Assembly (NCBI GenBank): GCA_947374865.1
Contig: CANCDR010000004.1
Location: 119,939-183,938, forward strand
From: Oxalobacteraceae bacterium
Lineage (GTDB): Bacteria > Pseudomonadota > Gammaproteobacteria > Burkholderiales > Burkholderiaceae_D
Reading direction: 5' to 3'
Length of the DNA stretch: 64,000 nt
This document shows, piece by piece, positions 16,990 to 28,216 of this stretch. The position numbers were made by a program, and so were the translations under genes. Position 1 is the first letter of the stretch, and the number at the start of each line of letters is the position of its first letter. A model generated the notes under the pieces. The model worked only from the letters and a program-made list of their open reading frames with translations. It was not told the DNA's origin and did no database searches.

Positions 16990-18092
16990 GGTGCGGAGGC
17001 TTTTTTCTGTGGCGGCGGCGCAGCGGGCACTGCCTTGGCCTGATCGATCACGGGACGCGGCGCTTCTTTGGCGCTGGCGGCCTCTTGCGCCGGCTGCTTA
17101 GGCTTATCGCGCAAGACATCCGGTGCGACTTCTGTCACTTCCGCGGGGCCGGCACGCACCGGCTCCTTGGCGCCTTCACGAAATAAATCACGGGTGCGTT
17201 TGCGGCCCAGCTTGTCTTTTTTGTCGCGGTCATCTTCCGACTCGGGACGCTGTGGAATATCCGTTTCGGCCAGCAGAATCAGTAACTGCCGATTACGGTC
17301 GATGCCGGCGGCCGGCTGACACAAAATCTGCGCAAAGGCATCGCTGGTCGTGTTTTCTACCTGGACGACTTTGGCGACCGCCAGCCCGGGCGGATAAACG
17401 CCGTCGATACCCGAGGTGACCAATACATCGCCGACCTGAATATCGGCATTGGCGGCCATGAAGCGCAAATCGAGTACACCGGAACGACCGCGGCCATACG
17501 CCACGCTGCGCAGTCCACTCCGCACGACCTGCACCGGAATCGCCTGGTCTTTATCGGTCAGCAGGGTCACTTCGGAGGTGAAAGGAAAGACCCGCGTTAC
17601 CTGGCCGACGACGCCGGTATCATCGATCACCGGCTGACCCACGGCGACGCCGTGTTGCAAGCCGCGATTGACGACGACTTTGCGTGAACCGGTATCACGG
17701 GCGTCGAACAAAATCTCGCTCATCACCGAGGGGGCGGTGAGTTGTTCGCTGGTGCCGAGTAATTTGCGTAGCTGATTATTTTCCGCTAACAGCTGCTGGG
17801 CACGCTGCAGCATCTGCGCATTCACGCTCTGCTGGCGACGCAGACTGGCGTTCTCTTTTTCGGAAGTCGCCAGGCTGATAAAGTAATTGTTGGCCGTGGC
17901 GATCAGGTCGCGCGGGACCAGAGCGACCATCTGCAAAGGATAGAGCGAAGTGGCAAAAACCTGTCGCAGGAGGGTCAGGGAACGCATGCGCGAATCAGCC
18001 ACCAGCAATGCAATTGCGATGAAAGAAAAGAAGACGACTTTAGCGCGCGCAGAGGCACCCTGTTTGAAAAGCGGCGGTGGACTGTATTCCAT
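16986..18092 (-). CDS. mreC: MreC, rod-shape determining periplasmic protein
   Basis: MreC activates PBP2 in the periplasm. The 368-residue protein has one N-terminal membrane segment (residues 18-36), a coiled coil (about 70-105) and the beta-barrel MreC core (DTGSRKVVVNRGLQHGV, GVVGQVTRV, GDVLVTSGIDGVYPPGL). The last 90 residues are a charged, Pro/Ala/Lys-rich tail, longer than in E. coli and common in Burkholderiales. Overlaps mreD by 4 bases. Confidence 0.94.
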   Translation of the reverse strand: MEYSPPPLFKQGASARAKVVFFSFIAIALLVADSRMRSLTLLRQVFATSLYPLQMVALVPRDLIATANNYFISLATSEKENASLRRQQSVNAQMLQRAQQLLAENNQLRKLLGTSEQLTAPSVMSEILFDARDTGSRKVVVNRGLQHGVAVGQPVIDDTGVVGQVTRVFPFTSEVTLLTDKDQAIPVQVVRSGLRSVAYGRGRSGVLDLRFMAANADIQVGDVLVTSGIDGVYPPGLAVAKVVQVENTTSDAFAQILCQPAAGIDRNRQLLILLAETDIPQRPESEDDRDKKDKLGRKRTRDLFREGAKEPVRAGPAEVTEVAPDVLRDKPKQPAQEAASAKEAPRPVIDQAKAVPAAPPPQKKASAP

Positions 18093-18180
18093 CAGAGCCA
18101 GATTCTTGAAGCGTCAGTAATAGATTATCTTAACTGCTTATGGCAGCGCGAAGCAGGCAATAAGCGACGCCTTTCGCCTC

Positions 18181-19254
<1,074 letters not shown>

Positions 19255-19404
19255 TTAGCAAATTAAAAAGGTGAATAAATAACTATTTTGCACGGCGTCG
19301 GTACACGTCAGACCACCATCGCGGCAATAGCTCGTCATTCTACCTTATAATTTGCCTGAAACTTGCAGTCATAATCGGCAAAAATACAGGGTGATGACAG
19401 CATT

Positions 19405-19434
19405 TTGACAAGCTTGGCCCGACTTTTGCATTAT
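19405..19434 (+). promoter_or_regulatory. Candidate sigma-70 promoter for gatCAB
   Basis: TTGACA at 19405-19410 and CATTAT at 19429-19434 are separated by 18 bases, about 46 bases before the gatC ATG. The -35 is perfect, the -10 is partial. The 256-base region between mreB and gatC must also hold the mreB promoter, for which I see only a weak minus-strand TATAAG near 19347-19352. Confidence 0.5.
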
Positions 19435-19480
19435 TTTGTATTTTTAACATCTTCTTCAACATTTTATAGCGCTCACCACC

Positions 19481-19783
19481 ATGTCCCTCGTTCTGACCGA
19501 TGTGCAACGCCTTGCTCACCTGGCCCAACTCGAACTGACCGAAGTCGAAGCCAGCCAGACACTCGACAAACTCAATGGCATTTTTGCCTTGGTCGAGCAA
19601 ATGCGCGCTGTCGACACTAACGGCATAGCACCACTAAATCACCCTATCGCCGCGATCCAAAACACGCTCTCCCTACGCCTGCGCGAAGATGTCGTCAGCG
19701 AAGTCAATCGTCGCGAGGATTATCAGCGCGTTGCCCCCGCCACGCAGGATGGGCTATACCTCGTGCCGAAAGTAATTGAATAA
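19481..19783 (+). CDS. gatC: GatC, amidotransferase subunit C
   Basis: GatC bridges GatA and GatB in the enzyme that converts Glu-tRNA(Gln) and Asp-tRNA(Asn) to the amide forms. The 100-residue protein has the canonical [14 protein letters not shown] start, a helical middle, and LREDVVSEV ... [23 protein letters not shown]. Begins the gatCAB operon; gatA follows after 76 bases. Confidence 0.95.
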   Translation: MSLVLTDVQRLAHLAQLELTEVEASQTLDKLNGIFALVEQMRAVDTNGIAPLNHPIAAIQNTLSLRLREDVVSEVNRREDYQRVAPATQDGLYLVPKVIE

Positions 19784-19859
19784 AATCGGTCATCCCTGAT
19801 ACCCACCCGGGCGCAGCAATCCTGCTACGACCGGACCTGAAAATCGTCGCTGGAACACC

Positions 19860-21320
19860 ATGCATACCAAGACCATCAAAGAACTCTCCGACCTGCTGCA
19901 AGCGAAAAAGATCTCGGCCACCGAACTCACGCAATGGCATTTGACGCGTATCGCCCAGAGTCATCTGAACGCCTTCTTGCACGTCGATCCCGCTCTCAGT
20001 CTGCAGCAGGCCGCTGCGGCCGATGTACGCCTGGCAGGTAATACGGCCACCCCGCTGACTGGTATTCCGATCGCGCACAAGGATATTTTTGTTACGCGCG
20101 ACTGGCGTTCAACTGCTGGCTCGAAGATGCTGCAAAATTACACCAGCCCCTTCGATGCGACCGTGGTCGAGCGCTTTAATCAGGCCGGCACAGTCACCCT
20201 AGGCAAACTCAATTGCGACGAATTTGCCATGGGTTCGTCGAACGAAAATTCCTTCTACGGCGCAGTAAAAAATCCCTGGGACTTGCGCGCCATTCCGGGT
20301 GGCTCGTCGGGCGGATCCGCTGCAGCGCTGGCGGCACGCTTAACACCCGCTGCCACCGGCACCGACACTGGCGGCTCGATCCGTCAGCCGGCAGCCTTGT
20401 GTGGCGTGACCGGCATCAAACCGACCTATGGCCGAGTATCGCGCTTTGGCATGATTGCCTTTGCTTCCTCGCTCGATCAGGGCGGGCCGATGGCCAGAAC
20501 CGCCGAAGACTGCGGCATGCTGCTCAACGCCATGGCCGGTTTTGACGCGCGCGATTCGACCTCTATCGAGCGTCCCGCTGAAGACTTCAATCGTCATTTG
20601 CAGCAAAGCTTAAAAGGCCTGCGCATCGGCGTGCCGCGTGAATATTTCGGTCCCGGTCTGGCGGCCGATGTCGAGCAGGCGGTCCGCGCAGCCCTGAGTG
20701 AATTTGAAAAACTCGGTGCAACATTGGTCGACATTTCATTACCCAAGACCGAACTGTCGATCCCGGTGTACTACGTCATCGCCGGCGCTGAAGCATCCAG
20801 CAATCTGTCGCGTTTTGACGGTGTGCGCTACGGCTTTCGCGCTGAGCAGTACAAGGATTTATCCGATATGTACCAGAAGACCCGCGCACAGGGTTTTGGT
20901 GCTGAAGTCAAACGTCGCATTCTGGTGGGCGCCTATGTACTCTCGCATGGTTACTACGACGCTTACTATTTGCAGGCGCAAAAAATCCGCCGTCTGATTT
21001 CACAGGATTTCCAGAACGCCTTCACGAAATGCGACGTGATCATGGGGCCCGTATCACCGACCGTGGCATGGGACCTGGGCGATAAGGCCGACGATCCGGT
21101 GGCGAACTACCTGGCCGATATTTTTACCTTGTCGACCAGTCTGGCGGGCTTGCCGGGCATGTCGATTCCCTGCGGTTTTGGTCAGGGCGAAAAAAATGCG
21201 CAGCGTCCGGTCGGGCTGCAATTGATCGGTAATTTTTTCGATGAAGCGCGACTGCTCAATGTGGCGCATCAGTACCAGCAGGCGACCGACTGGCATGCGC
21301 GTCTGCCGGCAGGTATTTAG
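19860..21320 (+). CDS. gatA: GatA, glutamyl-tRNA amidotransferase amidase subunit
   Basis: GatA releases ammonia from glutamine for tRNA-dependent amidation. The 486-residue amidase-signature protein shows PIAHKDIF with the catalytic lysine, and [13 protein letters not shown] plus [14 protein letters not shown] with the cis-Ser and nucleophilic Ser. Length matches the family. The gene is followed by gatB with 91 bases between. Confidence 0.96.
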   Translation: MHTKTIKELSDLLQAKKISATELTQWHLTRIAQSHLNAFLHVDPALSLQQAAAADVRLAGNTATPLTGIPIAHKDIFVTRDWRSTAGSKMLQNYTSPFDATVVERFNQAGTVTLGKLNCDEFAMGSSNENSFYGAVKNPWDLRAIPGGSSGGSAAALAARLTPAATGTDTGGSIRQPAALCGVTGIKPTYGRVSRFGMIAFASSLDQGGPMARTAEDCGMLLNAMAGFDARDSTSIERPAEDFNRHLQQSLKGLRIGVPREYFGPGLAADVEQAVRAALSEFEKLGATLVDISLPKTELSIPVYYVIAGAEASSNLSRFDGVRYGFRAEQYKDLSDMYQKTRAQGFGAEVKRRILVGAYVLSHGYYDAYYLQAQKIRRLISQDFQNAFTKCDVIMGPVSPTVAWDLGDKADDPVANYLADIFTLSTSLAGLPGMSIPCGFGQGEKNAQRPVGLQLIGNFFDEARLLNVAHQYQQATDWHARLPAGI

Positions 21321-21411
21321 TCGCCTGATCAAGCATCGCCGGTCGCGTATCAGCGCGACGAAACTACGTAACGAAACTAAGCAACGAGACAGAGAAATAA
21401 GCGAGGAAATT

Positions 21412-22872
21412 ATGCAGTGGGAAGTCGTGATTGGTCTGGAAACACATGCGCAGCTGACGACGCAGTCAAAAATATTCAGCGGCGCATCGACCCGTTTTGG
21501 CGCCGAGCCGAATACACAGGTATCACCAGTCGATCTGGCCCTGCCAGGCGCGCTGCCGGTGATGAACAAGGCCGCGGTCGAACGGGCAATTCAGTTTGGT
21601 CTGGCGGTCGACGCCCTGATCACGCCGGTGTCGATTTTTGCGCGTAAAAACTACTTCTATCCGGATCTGCCCAAGGGCTACCAGATCAGTCAGTTCGAAA
21701 CGCCGGTCGTCCAGGGCGGCAAAGTAAGCTTCGTATTTGAAAAAGACGGCAAAGCAGAAGTGCGCAGCGTGCAATTAACCCGCGCGCATCTCGAAGAAGA
21801 CGCCGGCAAATCGCTGCATGAGGACTATCACGGCATGACCGGCATCGACCTTAACCGGGCCGGCACGCCGCTGCTGGAAATCGTCACCGAGCCCGACATG
21901 CGCAGCGCCGCCGAGGCCGTCGCCTACGCCAAGGCGCTGCATTCGCTGGTCACCTGGCTTGGCATTTGTGATGGCAATATGCAGGAAGGCTCGTTCCGTT
22001 GCGACGCCAATGTCTCGGTGCGTCCGATGGGTCAGCAAGAATACGGCACGCGCTGTGAAATCAAGAATCTGAACTCGTTCCGCTTCCTTGAGGATGCGAT
22101 CAATATCGAAGTTCGGCGTCAGATCGAGCTGATCGAAGACGGTGGCCGTGTGGTCCAGGCGACCCGTCTATATGACCCGGAAAAACGGGAAACCCGGCAG
22201 ATGCGCAGCAAGGAAGACGCACAAGACTATCGCTACTTCCCCGATCCCGATTTGCCGCCACTGGCGATTTCGCCCGAATGGATTGCGCGCGTGAAGGCCG
22301 AGATGCCGGAGCTGCCCGCTGCCATGCGTGAGCGCTTCATCCATGCGTTTGCGCTGTCTGAATACGATGCTGCGGTACTGACCCAGTCCAAAGCCATGGC
22401 GACTTATTTTGAAGCCGTCGCTGGCCTGGTCGGCAAAGAGCAAGCCAAGCAAGCTGCGAACTGGCTCATGGGTGACGTGGCCTCCACACTGAATCGTGAG
22501 AATACTGACATTGCTGCTGCGCCGGTATCCGCCGCGCAGCTGGCACTGCTGCTGCAACGGATTGCCGATGGCACCATTTCCAACAAAATCGCCAAGGAAG
22601 TCTTTGCCGCCATGTGGGAGGCCGGTTCGGCCAGCCCGACACTGGCCGATGAGGTCATTACATCGAAGGGCTTAAAACAGATTTCCGACAGTGGTGCACT
22701 GGAGGCCATCATTGACGGTGTGCTGGCAGCGAATGCCAAATCGGTGGAAGAATTCCGCGCCGGGAAAGAAAAAGCCTTCAATGCCCTGATCGGTCAGGCC
22801 ATGAAGGCGTCGGCGGGTAAAGCCAATCCAGCCCAGCTGACTGAACTGTTAAAGAAAAAACTGGCCGGCTAA
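21412..22872 (+). CDS. gatB: GatB, Asp/Glu-tRNA amidotransferase subunit B
   Basis: GatB phosphorylates the tRNA-bound acid and transfers ammonia from GatA. The 486-residue protein begins [15 protein letters not shown], the standard start, with GAGGAAA upstream; a longer in-frame extension into gatA is not used. It has the kinase-like core ([27 protein letters not shown]) and the C-terminal YqeY-like helical domain. The stop overlaps that of convergent pyrE by four bases. Confidence 0.96.
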   Translation: MQWEVVIGLETHAQLTTQSKIFSGASTRFGAEPNTQVSPVDLALPGALPVMNKAAVERAIQFGLAVDALITPVSIFARKNYFYPDLPKGYQISQFETPVVQGGKVSFVFEKDGKAEVRSVQLTRAHLEEDAGKSLHEDYHGMTGIDLNRAGTPLLEIVTEPDMRSAAEAVAYAKALHSLVTWLGICDGNMQEGSFRCDANVSVRPMGQQEYGTRCEIKNLNSFRFLEDAINIEVRRQIELIEDGGRVVQATRLYDPEKRETRQMRSKEDAQDYRYFPDPDLPPLAISPEWIARVKAEMPELPAAMRERFIHAFALSEYDAAVLTQSKAMATYFEAVAGLVGKEQAKQAANWLMGDVASTLNRENTDIAAAPVSAAQLALLLQRIADGTISNKIAKEVFAAMWEAGSASPTLADEVITSKGLKQISDSGALEAIIDGVLAANAKSVEEFRAGKEKAFNALIGQAMKASAGKANPAQLTELLKKKLAG

Positions 22873-23567
22873 GCTGCCACGCCATAGCGCTGCCGATAAG
22901 CAGTTACGGCTGCCGTATGGCTGGCGATCTGCGGGTCGGCTGTCAGCGAGAGGTAGGCAAACAGGTCGTTCAGATTAGCGATGGGTATCACCGGCATGTC
23001 GTAGGCCAGACTGACTTCCTGCACCGCTGAATGGGCCGACAGCGCATCGTCGGCACCGCTGCGCTCCATGCGGTCGAGGGCGATCAGCACGGCGCAAGGC
23101 GTCGCGCCGGCGGCGCGAATCATCTCCACCGATTCGCGCACCGAGGTGCCGGCGGAGATCACGTCATCAATGATCACCACCCTGCCCTGCAGTTTAGCGC
23201 CGACCATGCTGCCGCCTTCGCCGTGATCTTTGGCTTCCTTGCGGTTAAAGGCAAACGGCACATTGCGCCCTTTGGCCGCGAGCGCGACGGCCGTCGCCGA
23301 GGCCAGCGTAATGCCCTTGTAAGCCGGACCGAACAACATGTCGAATTCAAGGCCGGAGTCGATCAGCGTCTGGGCATAGAAATCGGCCAGCTTGCCTAAT
23401 ACGGCACCGTCGTTAAACAAGCCGGCATTGAAAAAATACGGCGAGGTGCGCCCCGCCTTGGTGACAAAAGCACCGAAGCGTAATACGCCGGTACTCAGTG
23501 AAAATGAAATAAACTGCTGACGAAGCGTATCCAAGATAATGGTGGCCTTAGGTGATGGGCACGACAT
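22869..23567 (-). CDS. pyrE: PyrE, orotate phosphoribosyltransferase
   Basis: PyrE joins orotate to PRPP in pyrimidine synthesis. The 232-residue protein has [32 protein letters not shown] and the PRPP loop [17 protein letters not shown]. The C-terminal segment is 10-15 residues longer than in E. coli. Convergent with gatB, sharing four bases; divergent from the exonuclease gene. Confidence 0.95.
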   Translation of the reverse strand: MSCPSPKATIILDTLRQQFISFSLSTGVLRFGAFVTKAGRTSPYFFNAGLFNDGAVLGKLADFYAQTLIDSGLEFDMLFGPAYKGITLASATAVALAAKGRNVPFAFNRKEAKDHGEGGSMVGAKLQGRVVIIDDVISAGTSVRESVEMIRAAGATPCAVLIALDRMERSGADDALSAHSAVQEVSLAYDMPVIPIANLNDLFAYLSLTADPQIASHTAAVTAYRQRYGVAA

Positions 23568-23672
23568 GAAAAGAAGCCTATTTTAAATCGAAAGCGGCGC
23601 AAAACCCGAATCGCTGATGCTGTCAAATAAAGAACGACTCCCCCATAGCCCAACCAAGACGCCCACAAACCT

Positions 23673-24449
23673 ATGCTCAAGATTATCTCTGCAAATTTAA
23701 ATGGCGTGCGCTCAGCCGCTAAAAAAGGCTTTTTCGAGTGGATGGCACTACAAGATGCCGACATGATCTGCGTGCAGGAATTAAAGGCCCAGGCGCCGGA
23801 CATGAGCGATGAACTGTTAAACCCAGGCGCTTATGCCGGCTATTTTCATTATGCAGAAAAAAAAGGCTATTCCGGCACCGGCATTTATTCGCGCCGCAAG
23901 CCGGACGCCGTGATCACCGGCTTTGGCAATCCTGAATTCGATGCCGAGGGCCGCTATGTGCAGTGCGATTTTGGCTCGCTGTCGGTGGTATCGGTCTACT
24001 GCCCGTCCGGCTCATCGAGCGAAGAGCGTCAGCAGGCCAAGTTTCGTTTCATGGAAGTTTTTCTGCCGCACCTAACTAAACTCAAGGCCAGTGGCCGCGA
24101 AGTGGTGGTGTGTGGTGACTGGAATATCGCGCATCAGGAAATCGATCTGAAGAACTGGAAAAGTAACCAGAAAAATTCCGGCTTTCTGCCACAGGAACGG
24201 GCCTGGCTCACGCATCTGTTTAATGAGCTCGGCTTAGTCGATGTGTTTCGCCGCATCGACCAGCGCGCTGAGCAGTACACCTGGTGGAGTAATCGCGGCC
24301 AGGCCTGGGCCAAGAACGTCGGCTGGCGCCTCGATTATCAAGTCACCACGAGCGGTATCGCGGACTGTGTGAAGTCGGTCGACATCTACAAGGAGGCACG
24401 CTTTAGTGACCATGCGCCGCTGACGATTGCCTACGACTTTACGCTTTAA
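23673..24449 (+). CDS. xthA: Exonuclease III-family AP endonuclease
   Basis: A DNA-repair nuclease of the Xth/ExoA family that cleaves abasic sites and digests 3' ends. The 258-residue protein shows ISANLNGVRSA, CVQELKAQ (metal-binding Glu), GDWNIAHQEIDLKNWK (Asp/Asn site) and FSDHAPLTIAYD (catalytic Asp-His). Length and motifs match. Divergent from pyrE with a 105-base gap; the truncated rlmI-like gene follows 24 bases later. Confidence 0.92.
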   Translation: MLKIISANLNGVRSAAKKGFFEWMALQDADMICVQELKAQAPDMSDELLNPGAYAGYFHYAEKKGYSGTGIYSRRKPDAVITGFGNPEFDAEGRYVQCDFGSLSVVSVYCPSGSSSEERQQAKFRFMEVFLPHLTKLKASGREVVVCGDWNIAHQEIDLKNWKSNQKNSGFLPQERAWLTHLFNELGLVDVFRRIDQRAEQYTWWSNRGQAWAKNVGWRLDYQVTTSGIADCVKSVDIYKEARFSDHAPLTIAYDFTL

Positions 24450-24473
24450 CACCACAAGGAATCAACATACATC

Positions 24474-25106
24474 ATGCTCATCATCACCATCAAACAGGGC
24501 AAAGAAAAAAGCCTACTCGAGCGCGATCCACTGATCTACGCTTCAGCTGTCGAGCGGGTCGACGGCAAGCCCGGTGAACGCAATCAAATGGGCGCCACAG
24601 CGATCGTGCAAACGTCATCCGGTGAATTTTTAGCTCGTGCCGCGCACAATCCCAAATCACAAATCCGCGGCCGGGTCTGGACCTTCGATCCCAACGAAGC
24701 CGTCGATCACGGCATGATCAAGCGCCGCACTAAAGCCGCGATCGCCAAACGCACCAAGAAAAAAGCGCCGCCTGGACAGCCGATTCGACTCATCGTTGGT
24801 GAGGAGGATGGATTACCGGGATTGCTGGTCGACTGGTACAACGGCTCGCCGGCCTATCTGGTATGTCAGTTTCAAGCCGCTGGCGTGGATGCCTGGAAGG
24901 TCCCCATCGTACAAACCCTGATCGCCGAGACTGGCTGCCAGAATGTCTATGAACGGGCCGATGAACTGCTGCGCAAAGGCGAAGGCTTGCCAGTATTATC
25001 CGGCGCCTTGGCCGGCAACGCCCCACCGGATGATATCCAGATCATCGAAGACAACGTACGCTATGCGATCAACATCAAGACTGGACAGAAAATCCGCTTT
25101 AAATAG
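24474..25106 (+). pseudogene. Truncated RlmI-like 23S rRNA methyltransferase (N-terminal half only)
   Basis: The 210 residues match the N-terminal PUA and linker part of class I SAM-dependent 23S rRNA methyltransferases of the RlmI family: ERVDGKPGERNQMGATA, GRVWTFDPNE, LIVGEEDGLPGLLVDWYNG, YERADELLRKGEGLPVL. The family is near 395 residues, and this frame ends at IKTGQKIRFK, just where the SAM-binding domain (normally continuing TGFYLDQR...) should begin. Only 23 bases remain before the convergent RND stop codon, so the catalytic half is missing and not merely out of frame nearby. It may be a decayed gene or a free-standing PUA protein. Confidence 0.75.
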
Positions 25107-25129
25107 CCCGCAAAAGCTGGTGAGCCTGC

Positions 25130-28100
25130 TTACCCAGGCCGTCCCAGCCGCAGCACCTTGACGAACCAGCGCTGGGCATCATCCACATACGTAAACACCG
25201 CCGGCACCACCAGCAAACTGAGGAGCGTCGACGTAATCAGCCCGCCAATGACGACGGTCGCCATCGGTGAGCGGAAACTTGGGTCAGCGCCGTAGCCTAG
25301 TGACAGCGGCAGCATGCCGGCGCCCATGGCGATGGTGGTCATCAGGATCGGCCGGCTTCGTTTATGACAGGCGTCGACCAAAGCATCGAAACGACTCATA
25401 CCTTCGGCGCGCGCAAGAATCGCGTAATCGACCAGCAGGATCGAATTCTTGGTCACGATCCCCATCAACATGATTAGACCGATCATGGACGGCATCGATA
25501 AGGCTTTGCCGGTAATGAGCAAGGCGACAAAAGCGCCACCGATCGATAGCGGCAAGGCGGCCAGGATCGTTATCGGTTGCATGAAGTCCTTAAAGAGCAG
25601 GACCAGCACGCCGTAAATACACAGCACACCGATCGCCATGGCGATGCCGAAGCTGGCAAACAGCGCCTGCATTTCCTGCGCATCACCGAGCTCGGCGATC
25701 TTCACGGAAGGCGGTAAATTTTTCATGCTCGGCAACGCCTTGGCTTCTTTATTGACGTCGCCGAGGGTACGCTCGCCCAGCTCGACGTCAAACGTCACGT
25801 TGCGACTGCGGTTAAGCCGAGCGATCTGTGCCGGACCACTTTCCATCGTAATGCTGGCCACATTTTCCAGTAGTACCGGACCATTTTTTCCCGGCACAGT
25901 CAGGCGACCAATCGCGTCCAGATCAGCACGCACGGTGTCGGGCAATTTGACCCGTACCGCCACCTGTCGCTCGGGTAAATTAATTTTAGTCAGCGCCGTA
26001 TCGTAATCACCAGCGGTGGCCACACGCACCGTTTCGCCAATGCTGGCAGCAGTCACGCCCAGGTCGGCTGCGCGGGCAAAATCAGGCCGCACGACGATCT
26101 CCGGGCGCACCAGGGCCGCGCTTGAATTCACATTACCGATACCCTTGAGCGTGCGTAATTCGCCTTCGACCTTGCGCGCTGTTTCGATGAGGGCCAGGGG
26201 ATCATCACTGCGCAAGACTAACTGCATTTTCCCACCCGGATCGGCCTGACCGACAGCCACGCGTGCGCCAGGCAGATCACTTAATTTAACGCGAATTTGA
26301 CGTTCGAGTTCGAGCAAGGTTTCATGCCGCTCACTTCGCTCAACCACCTTCACCGTCATGACAGCCCTGCGAGCTTCGGCGGCTGCACCTGGCGCAAAGG
26401 TGTTACCACTTGAACCGCCGCCGATGGAACTAAATACATTCGTCACGCCCTTAACCTGCATAAGCATTTGGCGCGCCTGCTCGGTCATGGCACTGGTCTG
26501 CGCCAGCGTGGAACCCGGCGGCAATTCCAGATTGACCAGCGTCTGCGCGCGGTCCTTGGGCGGTACAAAACCGGTCGGCAGCAAAGGGACCAGCGCAAGT
26601 GAGGCGATAAAAAATACTCCAGCACAGACGGAAGTGATTAGACGGTTTTTCAGGCACCACTGCATCAGGGCCATGTAACGCAACATGAGCGCGCTGTCTT
26701 TTTCAGTGCCTTCGATGGTCGGCTTCAAAATGTAAGCGGCCATCATTGGCGTTAATAGACGCGCCACCATCAGGGAGGCCAGAATCGCCAGCACCGCCGT
26801 CCAGCCAAACTGTTTAAAGAACAAACCCGGCACACCACCCATAAAGGCGGTCGGTAAAAATACGGCGACCAATGCAAATGTGGTGGCAATGACCGCCATG
26901 CCAATTTCATCGGCCGCTTCCATGGCCGCCTGCATGGGCGTTTTTCCCATGCGCAGATGGCGCGCAATATTTTCAATCTCGACGATCGCATCATCGACTA
27001 ACACACCGACCACCAGCGCGAGCGAAATCAGGGTGACCGTATTGAGGGTATAACCAAAATAAATCAGGCCAAGAAAGGTCGGCATGACCGACAAAGGCAA
27101 GGCCGCCGCGGCGACCAGCGTCGCGCGCCAGTCACGCAAGAACCACCACACGACGAGAACGGCGAGCACCGCGCCTTCGTATAGCAGCTCCATGGAGCCA
27201 TCAAAATTTTCTTCAATCGGCATCGCGTTATCGATGACCTGCTCAAAACGCACATTGGGATTCTCGGCGCGCAGTGCTTCGACCGTGGCGCGCGCACCGG
27301 CTGCCACATCGACCTCACTCGCACCTTTGGTACGGAAAACTTCAAAGCCGACCACGACCTTGCCATCCTGCGTCGCCAGCGAGCGTGCTTCGCTGGTCGT
27401 ATCAGTCACATTGGCAATCTGATCAAGCCGGACTTGCCGACCGTCCGGCAAAGGGAAGGCCATGGCCGCCAGCTCGGCGGCGGATTTAACGGTCGCAATC
27501 GTGCGCACAGACTGCTCGGCACCGCTGACATCGCCGCGTCCGCCCGGCGCTTCCTGCTGCACCTGACGCAGCCGGCGCGACACATCAATGGCCGATACTT
27601 TTAAGGCTGCCATACGCAGGCTGTCGAGCTCAATGCGGATTTCGCGCGTCACACCACCAACCCGTTTGACTGCGCCCAGGCCCGGCACATTCAACAGGCG
27701 TTTGGTGACGGTATTGTCGACTAACCAGCTCAGGTCTTGCATGTCCAACTTACCATCGGGCGAACTGGCGGTAAATGTCAGCACCACCTTGCCCGCCGTC
27801 GATGCCTTGGTAACGGAAGGATCACGTAACTCACCCGGCAAGTCGGCCCGCACGCGCGCGACCGCATCGCGCACATCATTGACGGCTTCAGCGATGGGCT
27901 TTTCGAGAATGAACTCGACCGTGACCTTGGCCTCACCATCCAGAATCTGGGTATAGATATTTTTGACACTGGCCAGAGTAGCCACGGCATCTTCAATCTT
28001 GCGCGCGACTTCCGTTTCCAATTGCGCCGGTGCGGCACCAGCCAACTGCGCGCTGACGACGACGATCGGCAATTCAATGTCGGGAAAATCCTGCACAGCA

Positions 28101-28195
28101 TTAGCGCGGAAAGACAGATAACCCGCCAGGCTCAGCAGAATAAACAGCATGATGGCCGGGATCGGATTCTTGATCGATAAAGCGGAAAAATTCAC
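25130..28195 (-). CDS. RND multidrug efflux permease (HAE-1 type)
   Basis: Inner-membrane proton-driven pump of a tripartite efflux system. The 1021-residue protein has the RND plan: a membrane helix at residues 12-30, a periplasmic loop, helices 2-6, a helix 7 followed by a second loop, and terminal helices. Motifs include FPDIELPIVVVSAQ and VGVLVDDAIVEIENI, which carries the paired aspartates of helix 4, and FMGGVPGLFFKQFGW. It is preceded by the adaptor gene with 21 bases between. Substrate is not predictable. Confidence 0.92.
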   Translation of the reverse strand: MNFSALSIKNPIPAIMLFILLSLAGYLSFRANAVQDFPDIELPIVVVSAQLAGAAPAQLETEVARKIEDAVATLASVKNIYTQILDGEAKVTVEFILEKPIAEAVNDVRDAVARVRADLPGELRDPSVTKASTAGKVVLTFTASSPDGKLDMQDLSWLVDNTVTKRLLNVPGLGAVKRVGGVTREIRIELDSLRMAALKVSAIDVSRRLRQVQQEAPGGRGDVSGAEQSVRTIATVKSAAELAAMAFPLPDGRQVRLDQIANVTDTTSEARSLATQDGKVVVGFEVFRTKGASEVDVAAGARATVEALRAENPNVRFEQVIDNAMPIEENFDGSMELLYEGAVLAVLVVWWFLRDWRATLVAAAALPLSVMPTFLGLIYFGYTLNTVTLISLALVVGVLVDDAIVEIENIARHLRMGKTPMQAAMEAADEIGMAVIATTFALVAVFLPTAFMGGVPGLFFKQFGWTAVLAILASLMVARLLTPMMAAYILKPTIEGTEKDSALMLRYMALMQWCLKNRLITSVCAGVFFIASLALVPLLPTGFVPPKDRAQTLVNLELPPGSTLAQTSAMTEQARQMLMQVKGVTNVFSSIGGGSSGNTFAPGAAAEARRAVMTVKVVERSERHETLLELERQIRVKLSDLPGARVAVGQADPGGKMQLVLRSDDPLALIETARKVEGELRTLKGIGNVNSSAALVRPEIVVRPDFARAADLGVTAASIGETVRVATAGDYDTALTKINLPERQVAVRVKLPDTVRADLDAIGRLTVPGKNGPVLLENVASITMESGPAQIARLNRSRNVTFDVELGERTLGDVNKEAKALPSMKNLPPSVKIAELGDAQEMQALFASFGIAMAIGVLCIYGVLVLLFKDFMQPITILAALPLSIGGAFVALLITGKALSMPSMIGLIMLMGIVTKNSILLVDYAILARAEGMSRFDALVDACHKRSRPILMTTIAMGAGMLPLSLGYGADPSFRSPMATVVIGGLITSTLLSLLVVPAVFTYVDDAQRWFVKVLRLGRPG

Positions 28196-28216
28196 TCGAA
28201 GTCCTTTTGTTGTCGC

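Noticed and set aside
19347..19376. Minus-strand TATAAG with a weak TGACTG as a promoter for mreB.
   Set aside because: The -35 is poor and spacing only 16; not strong enough to list as a promoter.
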